Part shown: positions 21,466 to 30,400 of the stretch, one piece after another
Layout: each line of letters starts with the position of its first letter
Position numbering within the stretch: position 1 is the stretch's first letter
Source of the DNA: Symsagittifera roscoffensis
Taxonomy: Eukaryota; Xenacoelomorpha; Acoela; Convolutidae
NCBI RefSeq assembly: GCF_963678635.1
Contig: NC_087064.1
Span: 17,537,802-17,601,801 of the forward strand
Length of the DNA stretch: 64,000 nucleotides
Direction of reading: 5' to 3'
Made by a program: the position numbers and the translations under genes
Notes under the pieces: model-generated
What the model saw: the letters and a program-made list of their open reading frames with translations, nothing else
What the model was told of the DNA's origin: nothing
Databases searched by the model: none

Positions 21466-24400
21466 GGGTTCTGGTATTCCCTCTTGGGAACAACTCGAAA
21501 AAATTCTTGCGAAACTTCTGGCCGAACAGCAAGTAGAGATAGAAATTGACCGAATTCATCACTGCTTGGCATAGGCGCACAATCGATAACAAAATTTGGA
21601 TGCGCATTTCGTCTTTGTATGACATAACTTTACCGAGGCCGAGAAGAACTCGAATGCAGACGGCAAAAACGAAGCCGAAAGTCGTGAATATTATGCAAAC
21701 GACGATCATTTGTCGCGTGATTTCTTGGTCTCGTCTACCGGCCGGTGATGTCGTTTGGCTTCGGTTTGCTGCGCGTTTCCGGTCCAAAATCTTCATCTTT
21801 ATCAAAGTGATTGTCGTGAATAGAAACACACTTGTTATTGGAATAATTCCATTGATGAAGCTTCCGATCTGGTTCCGAAGTCCCCGAAAAAATTCTTCAC
21901 TGACGAAATCAAAATTGATAGCCCTACAGAATCCCGTCAGTGGATGCACGCGAAATACGAGGACAGTGGGAAATGTCCATACAAGGAGAAGGAAGTACAT
22001 AATTACTGTGGCAATTATGGCGACTTTGGGCTTTCCGTGCTGACGGTAGAAGAACTAGAAAGAAAAGTAACATGATAAGTGTGCAGCGTTAGGTCACTTG
22101 AGAAACTAATAAAATCCATTGTATTTATAACTTTTTTGAAGATATAGAATGATTATGTATTGCACCATTTACCCAAAATATTTGCATTCGATTAAGTGAA
22201 GGTGTATGTTGAAAAAGCTAATTCGATACTTGAATTAAGAGAATAGATAAAGAGACAACTGATTTAAGTAAGATCAAACGTGACAGGTGAAATCCGAAGG
22301 TGGCACACAATCCGAAGGCCAAACACCTGCTATTGAAATGAAATTAAATGAAATGATTGACAAAGGGAACTATCAAGAACTAAATAGACTTGGATCACTG
22401 ATTTAGCACTATGACATACCCTCATGTAAAAATTAAATAACTGCACTGGTAATGATTTGGATAAATTTAAGTACTCAATGAAAGTTTTTAAACGCAAAAG
22501 TTAGCTCGGTCCCGCCGATCCTAGTTGACGTAAAGCAATGGGCTTAAGGCACTGTGTAACAGACTAAGTTTTTGTTTATCTGCTACAGTTTTTTTTTTGA
22601 ACGTCGACTATTTGCCCTTTTCACTCATCTCCTTTTTCTTGAACACCGCCTCGGGATATGTGGTCAATCATAACCCCGCCCATTTTCGTGACCGCCGTTC
22701 TTTTTCTGCCTAATTTTTGCGATGTCGTATCACTTTCCGAGTCTTGACTCGAATACGAGACTAGCCGTTGTTTTGCCGCTCGTTTCTTCTTACCGCCCGC
22801 CGCCGGTACTGTTCTTTCCGTCGCCTCCGGTATGCCGTCCTCTTCGCCGACTTTAGCAGATTTGCCGCTTCCTTTTCCAATTGCCGACGTGCTCGCCTCC
22901 TCGTTCTGCTCTCCCGCCGATTTTTCTAGAGTCGCTAGCTCCGTTACGGATCGTCCTTCGCGCATGGTCTCAGTACGTCATTCGCTCGGTTCTACCTGTA
23001 ATTCGGGCAACTGTGCCAATGGCAGTTTTCCGCCGGTCCTTCTTGTAGCCAACGGCTGGCTGTCGCTGTCTGACTCCGACTTCTGTAACGCTTGCTCGCC
23101 GATAATGATCGCTCCGCCTTGTTTTGCTAAAGTGACCGATTCTCCCCGCTTTTTAGAGTCCGCAATAGCAATTTTCTTGCGTAGATCCGCTGGCGTGGGT
23201 GGCTTAGGAATCCCTGACTTTCGCTTTTTCGGCATGGAGGCCTTCCGAACTGCAACCCCAGATTTCTTAAGCAAGATACCATGATTCATTTTAAGTGTGT
23301 GCGTACTTTCCGCGACAATTTTAGTATTCAATTTCCTGTACCTGCTTAGATTCCGGTCCCACTGCGCTGATACACTGTGCGGAATGGTCCCGCTTCGTTG
23401 CCCCCTTGTCCTTGAAAGGATGTAGCCGTTGGCTCATCTGCCTGACTCAGAGCCTGCCTTTGGGTTAGGATCAACGGGTGATTACGCCTTGCATACCCCC
23501 CGTACTCGTTATCCGATCGCATGCCCCAATCAGTGTCCGCCTGCTTCGGCATTTTCTGGGCTTCGCCATCTTGTTCGTTTAAACATGCAGACTTAGATTT
23601 TAGAACATTCGACCAATACATGTTCCTTAGAGATGGTTTTTTAGTTAGGTTTCGGAGTACGGTGTTGGCATCCCTGCCGTGAAGTGCCTCGAATGGCGTT
23701 ATTTTCAGTTGCGTTTGGCGAAACTCTTAGTGCTCCCAGCGCTCGCTCCACCGTTTTCTCTAATGGTTCCGGGTTTTCCTCTCGAGCGTACGATAAGATA
23801 GAGTTTTTTAAACTTCCGAAGTTCTTTCTACGCAACCGGTGGCTCGGTGATCACTTTCCGGCGACTGCACAATTTCAATGCCTTCGGCATTGCAAAATGT
23901 TTTGACATTATGTGACAAACAATTCGTCCCTTGGTCAACATGTATCCTTCTTGGCACCCCATGGTTATTCATAAATTGTTTGAGAATTTTTAGGATCTTA
24001 TCGGAGGGATTTGTGTTGCATACCATAGCGGATGGCCATCTCGAAAATCTATTAGCTGCTACTATCACATATTTTTTCGACTCCGGTAAATAATTGATAA
24101 GCCCCCAAAAATTTAGTTGAATCGCCTCATTCGGCTCTTTAGGTTCCGGTATCCTGCCTAGATTTCCTTTAGAACACATAGGTTTTATATTCTTACCGGC
24201 AAGTATGCAATCCTGGCGATTTTCGGCCATATTCGCTTTTTTTCTGTGAATGTAAGGATACTAAATATCCTTTGCCGCCGCAAGTATTTTGCTTTTTCCA
24301 TGGTAATAAAAATGTAAACGATTGTTTATGGCTGTATGTAATGAGTTCGGGATAACTAATTTATCGTCCCTCTAAAGGCAATTATCTCTAATGTGAAAAT

Positions 24401-27400
24401 TTTTAAAAATTGAGAGTAATATCGGTTTTTGAGGCAGTACCTGGGTCTTTAGATTTAACAAGTTGATAAATATCTTCGATTTGGGGGTCTAAGGGGTATT
24501 GCGATTCAATGAACCGTAGGTTAAACAACTCTGGTAATGCTGTAGCTTTTGAGACAACTTTGCAATTTCGAGGAACTACCGACATAATAGTATTCACTGG
24601 GTTAACCGTTGGAAATGTTTCGCCGGGAAAGTTTGATGGAGTTGATAAAATCGTGTTTGATTTTGTACTAATAGTTTCTGTTGTGCTAGCATTCAAGGTC
24701 CTTTCTCTTGTTAATTCCTCCACATCATCGTCACTGCTCGTAATACTTGGGTGTCGTTGTAATAGTTTCTGATTTTTTCTTATTGATTTGTCCATTGAAT
24801 TAAATTTATCTTGTTCCGTTCTATAAATAGATTTCGTCGGCCTGTTTGAATAAGCAGTAATAGCTCCAACTAATCTATTTTTACACCCGAGTGACCGTCG
24901 GCATAACTTGTCACGTGACCGGTGGCGTATGCAAATTTCAGCGTTCTTATTGGCTGTCTTGTTGTAACATGATTTCTCGCCCTCTACCGTCGGTTTTTCT
25001 TATTGGAAATTTGCATATTCTATTGCCATTGGCTAATTTCCAATTTGAAACTTCATTATTTACACTTGTTGAGCAGTTTGCGTGTTTAGTTTTAAATCCG
25101 AGGGTGCTTTGAATAGGTCTAATTTTCGCGACAGTAAGCATACTGTCATATGTTTAAACTGGCTCAGCCTCACTGTTCGGGTGTCTCGAAAGATAGTCCG
25201 CTAAACCAATTTTCGCCCCCGGCGTATGTTCGACCTCGAAATCGAACGGTATTAGTCGATCGAGAATTCGTGTTATCCTGCTAAACATTGTTTTATTCTT
25301 CTTGTTGTTCCCGTTTAAAAGTGAAACTAGCTCCTTATGATCCGTTACTACTTGAAATTTTTGCCCTAACACGTAGCTCTGAAAATATTCTGCTCCCCAC
25401 ACAACCGCGTGCATTTCTAGTTCGTTAGTCGACTAGCGTTTTCTGGCGTCGTTTAGATAATGCGATGCAAACGAAATTGGCCTCCAGCCCACAGTACTCA
25501 GTTGTTCTAGTACTGCCCCCAATCCATTATGACTTGCGTGGCACACTATCCTACTATCCTTCTGCACATCAAAGTGTCTAAGTTCAATTATGTTGGCTAC
25601 CTGCCGTTTCAAATTTTCAACTGCGTCTTTGCACTCCGTAGTCCAGTTATACTCGTTTTTCCGGCTTAAAAGTGGTCTCAGCGGTGCTGAGGATTCCGCA
25701 AGTGCTGGTAAATGTTTGTGGAGGCTATGTATTGATCCCATAAAGGATTTCAATTGATTTAATGTGCGGGGCGGTTTTAGTGCTTCAATGGGTTCAGTTT
25801 TCCGAATCAGTGGCGTTACTCCCGTGTGCGTGATCTTATGACCAAGCCACTTGCATTCTTGTTGCGCGAAGTTACACTTTGTTAATTTCAACGACATATT
25901 TTCCTCATCCAATTTCCTTAAAATTTTCTCCACGGTTGCTATATGTTCAATTTCCGATCCTTTTGTAAAGACTAAAATGTCGTCAATAAATGCATGTGCC
26001 TGCGGATATTCCGAAAGGATGGAATCCATCACTCGTTGGAATTCCGCCGGCATCGTAGTTAAGCCGTAAAATTCGGTTTTGAATCTATACGTTCCGGTTG
26101 AGCGTCCGGTCGAGCCGTAAAATTCGGTTTTGAATCTATACGTTCCGGTTGAGCATCCGCCAATCAAAGAAAAATTACAATGTACGCTAGTATCTTGACT
26201 TGGTGGCAATTGTCGGTATGCGTACGTGAGGTCCATGGTAGAGAAGTATATTTCACCCGGCTTCTTTTTGCCTATTGTTTGACCGACGGCGTCCATTAGC
26301 TCTTCGATATTCGGAATTTGGTACTTGTTCTTATGTACCTGCTTGTTTAATTCACGTGTCTTAAGTTATTAAATAACTCGGCCTGCACCTTATAATTACG
26401 TATCTTCTCCACCCGGTTAAATAGATTAGAAACTAGCTTACTGAAGTAGTCCTGCCACTTCTCCAATTGACTTTCTCCTTCATCCCCGACTGTTTCCTGT
26501 ATTGACATCACTTCCTGGCCCGGCTTCCTCTGTACTAACTGCAATCCTAAGTGGGACATCAAGTCTCTCCCGATGATCGGTGGGCATGCTGCTCCAATTA
26601 CCTTTATCACAGCTGAGGCACTCCAACCATTCGATGCTAGCTCCACCTTCATCGTTTCCCAGTAACTTGATTGGGTTATTCCCATAGTCCCGCAATTCCT
26701 GATCCTGCGGTTCGACCTCCTGCATTCGCATGCCTGCGGCGCCCAGCAATCTTCGAAGTTCAATATTGGTGAATATGGAAATCGGCGAGCCGCTATCGAT
26801 CCACACGCTGGTTTTTCGGCCGTTTATCGTGATTGGAAGTTTCGCCTCCGCTACTCGCAGTTCAGTTCGATTTTTCGCTCGCACAGCCAACACCATATAA
26901 TCCCCTCCCCCCCCCCCCCGAACTATCGGAATCCCATGATCGGAGCCGCTTCTCTGCCGTCGGATTTACCCATCTCACTGAAATTTCGTGCTGCGATTCT
27001 TCGTCTCCCGTCTCCTCCGACTCGAACCGTTCCTGGTTTGCTTGCCCCTGGATAACCCCGACCGACGAATTGCCCCTAGTTTTTTTCTGAGCTCGACATG
27101 TTCGTTCGAAATGCCCAACTTTCCGGGAGAAATTACAAGTTACATTTCGAGCCGCACATTCATTCATGTGTTCTCTGGTGAATCCTGGTTTGTCGCAGTT
27201 GAAACACCTTCGGTCTCCGGTGTTGATGCCCCTCCCCCGGTACAATCCACGTCCTTGCGCTTGGCCACGTCCTCTGCCTCGATTATTTCTATGACCGCCC
27301 CGAAAGGCTCCCGCCGGCTCCGACTTGATACTAATTCCACCGCCTCCGGTACTACTCGACGCTGTGCCTCCGGTTGTAACATAGGATTTAGCGTACTTAT

Positions 27401-30400
27401 TCCCTCGCTCGTACGATAAAGCTATCCTGTATGCTTCTTCCGGCGTTTTTGTGGCCCGACTTTACTCGTTTTGCGCCTCGCAATTTGTCATATTGACAAT
27501 GAAGACGTCCCATAACACTCTTGACTCCAATGACCCAAATGAACATCGAGCTGCTAATCCATTAAGAACAGCGTGGAACTGCTCCAAAGATTCCCCGATT
27601 CTTTGCTTTCTAGATTTTAACTGGAACACCTCGTACTTTTCGTTCCGCTCCTTTTTAAATTCCCCCTCCATAGCATCGAGCACTCTCAGGTAGCGTGCCT
27701 CTCCCAACTCCAAATGTGGTCTTCGTTTGTGCAACACCTCCTTTCCCCTTTTCCCCAAGCAAAGGTATAGGTTCGAAATTAGGGTTTGTTCCGCCGCTAA
27801 TTTGTTTTTTCCCTCCACATCCTCCGGTAATGCTGCTATCTGCGTAGCCGTCAATGAGTCCGCGAAGTAGTAGTTTTTCGGGTTTATAGAGTGTTTTGCG
27901 ACCATTCCCAATTGGAAGCGATTAAGCCAAAATTCCCACAACATGGGGGTTCCGTATGTTTCGCCGGCCAAAATGACACGATTCTAAGTGGGTTTTTCCA
28001 CCCACTTACGCCTGCTATCTGCGCCATGTTGAAAAAGCTAATTCAATACTTGAATTAAGATAATAGATAAAGAGACCACTGATTTAAGTCAGATCAAACG
28101 AGACAATGTTTTTGGTGAAATCCGAAGGTGGCACACAATCCGAAGGCCAAACACTTGCCGTTGAAATGAAATGAAATGATTGACAAAAGGAACTATCAAG
28201 AACTAAATAGACTTGGATCACTGATTTAGAACTATGACGAGGTATTTGCATTCGAGTAAGTGAAGGTGCACTGGATTTTGAAAACACTCGTTTTGATTGT
28301 TGGGAATAATTTTTACTTTATCGGAGGGCCGATGACATAAATTTTCGAGCGATCATGCTGCAACGCTTGAAGTTCGAGATCTTTCAACTACCTTAACTGC
28401 AAAATTTATTTTTTCATAAGCACACCAGCAGGACACAATTAAACGTAAGTTTATGTTTTTAATCTATGCAGGGGCGGAACTTAGGGGGGGGGGGGAGCGG
28501 ACGCCTCGCCCCCCTCAGGGATTCGACCACATGCCGACCCAAAGGGTCCACTATTTGTACTATTTTGAGATATCCATTTTTGGAGACGGAACCTAACAAT
28601 TTTCTAAAGGCGCCTTAGGCGCCAATATATACTAAATTTAAGGGGGCAGCGCGCGCCGAAAAAACACGATTTTTTCGTCAAATTTTCCAAAAACTGCCTA
28701 AAAACCCCTTTTTCGGCCTGTTTTTTTGCCTGCGGCGCAGAACGTTTGGACAAACCAGGGTCTATTTACTGCTTTGGGAAAGCTCGAAAAATCAATTTGG
28801 TCGACCTAAAAAAAGCCAAAATTTTGCCTGCGGCGCAGAACGTTTGGACAAACCAGGGTCTTTTTACTGCTTTGGGAGAGCTCGAAAAATCAATTTGGTC
28901 GACCTAAAAAAAAAGTCGACAAAATTTTCGATTTTTTTTTGAAAATCCGCCCCCTCCCCTCGAGAAAATTCTAGATCCGCCCCTGAATCTATGTAAAATT
29001 TTTCTTGAAACCCCATGGAAATTAGTGGACACAATTAAGCATAAGTTAATGTTTTTTAAATATGTAAAATTTTTGTTGAAATTTCTTGGAAATTTTGCCG
29101 AAATGGTACTGGTAAATAGAAATTTCAGAGAGTGAACACCTAAATTTGCGTTTAATGTTGCGCACTAGTGTAATTGGTTCCAGGACTTCAAGTATGTTCA
29201 AGGGCACATGAAGTGCATGCTGAAAATTATATAACCTCTTACCGGAAACATCACAGCTGTGCACTTGTCCGCACTGAACAGAACAGTGGCGTAGAATGAG
29301 GCGAGAGAAGTTGCAAATGACCAATACATGCTAAATTTACACACCCAATCACTCAACCCTATAGAGAGAAGGAAGGGCTCTTTTCCACATCTTTTCTCTT
29401 TAAAGGCATGCAATTTCCGAGCGAAAAACTTCTATTAAAAAATGTATAAATGTTGTGTGATTTTTCATTTTCTAAGTGTATTTTTTTAGATTGCAGGCAG
29501 TAGTTTTAAACTTTTTGCGCTCATATTGGCAGTATGATTAGTTAATTCTACTGAAGTCGTTAGTCATTAATTGGAAAAGAGCCTGTGATAGTCCATCCGA
29601 AGAGAGGTCTGGCCATGTCTATGAAGCCATTGTAGATGACAGAGAGAAAGTCACTCAGCGCCAGTGAGAACATGAACGCCGCACCCGAAGACATGTTCTT
29701 CCATCTGCAACAAAAATGCTGTTTTCTCGAGAAATCAAACAACTGGGATTTTCTTTTATACTGAAAGTTGAAAGTTAAGTAGACCTTTTTAGGTTTACCA
29801 GCTTTATATTCTGAACCCTCAATAAACACTGGCAAAATTGCGTCTGCCTAAAAATATTGGAAGGTTTTTGCACTTGCAATTACCAAGCGTTATCAAACTC
29901 GAATATAGACTTTTTTCAGGTTAACAAATTGTTTAACAGAATCACTTGAATCACTTTGATCTTGATTCACAATGAATTTAAACTAATTTAATTTCCCACC
30001 CAACTTCGCCTGGAGGTAACGAATATGCCTTGAACGGCAAAGGTCTTCGGCTCCAATGTGACCAGGATTTGTTTTGTTTTCATACGAAATATTCTACTTC
30101 AATTAAAATGGTCGGCCGATTATTTGTCCGCTTATCTTTTGTCGACTTAGTTGCCACATCTTGCAATCGTTTTTTTTTTTGCTGTGCGCATTTTTCTTTA
30201 ATCTTGATTTCAGTATTTTATTTACTCCTACTATAGGTAATTTACTTGCCTTGACTTTGTATTTCCTTCTTTAATTTTTGTGTTTCGTTTAAAAAACTAC
30301 TCGGCCAAATTGATTCGGCCTATTTTTTTCGGCTTAATGACCTAATTGTGGGTCGTGTCAGGGGAAACACAGTTTTAACACTCCCATCCGCACTTTTCAA

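Larger units (their letters stand above)
22207..28239 (-). mobile_element. Ty3/gypsy LTR retrotransposon, degraded, in GPCR intron
   Basis: About 6.03 kb, transcribed on the minus strand like its host gene. LTRs of 210 and 213 bp flank gag, nucleocapsid, protease, RT, RNase H and integrase in Ty3/gypsy order. The internal region is more GC-rich and CpG-containing than the host introns. Several frameshifts and stops split the reading frame, the LTRs differ at about a dozen positions plus two indels, and the integrase first Asp is replaced, so it is not autonomous. Just inside the 5' LTR a TGGCGCAGATAG sequence (minus strand, below 28027) is in primer-binding-site position. Confidence 0.93.
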
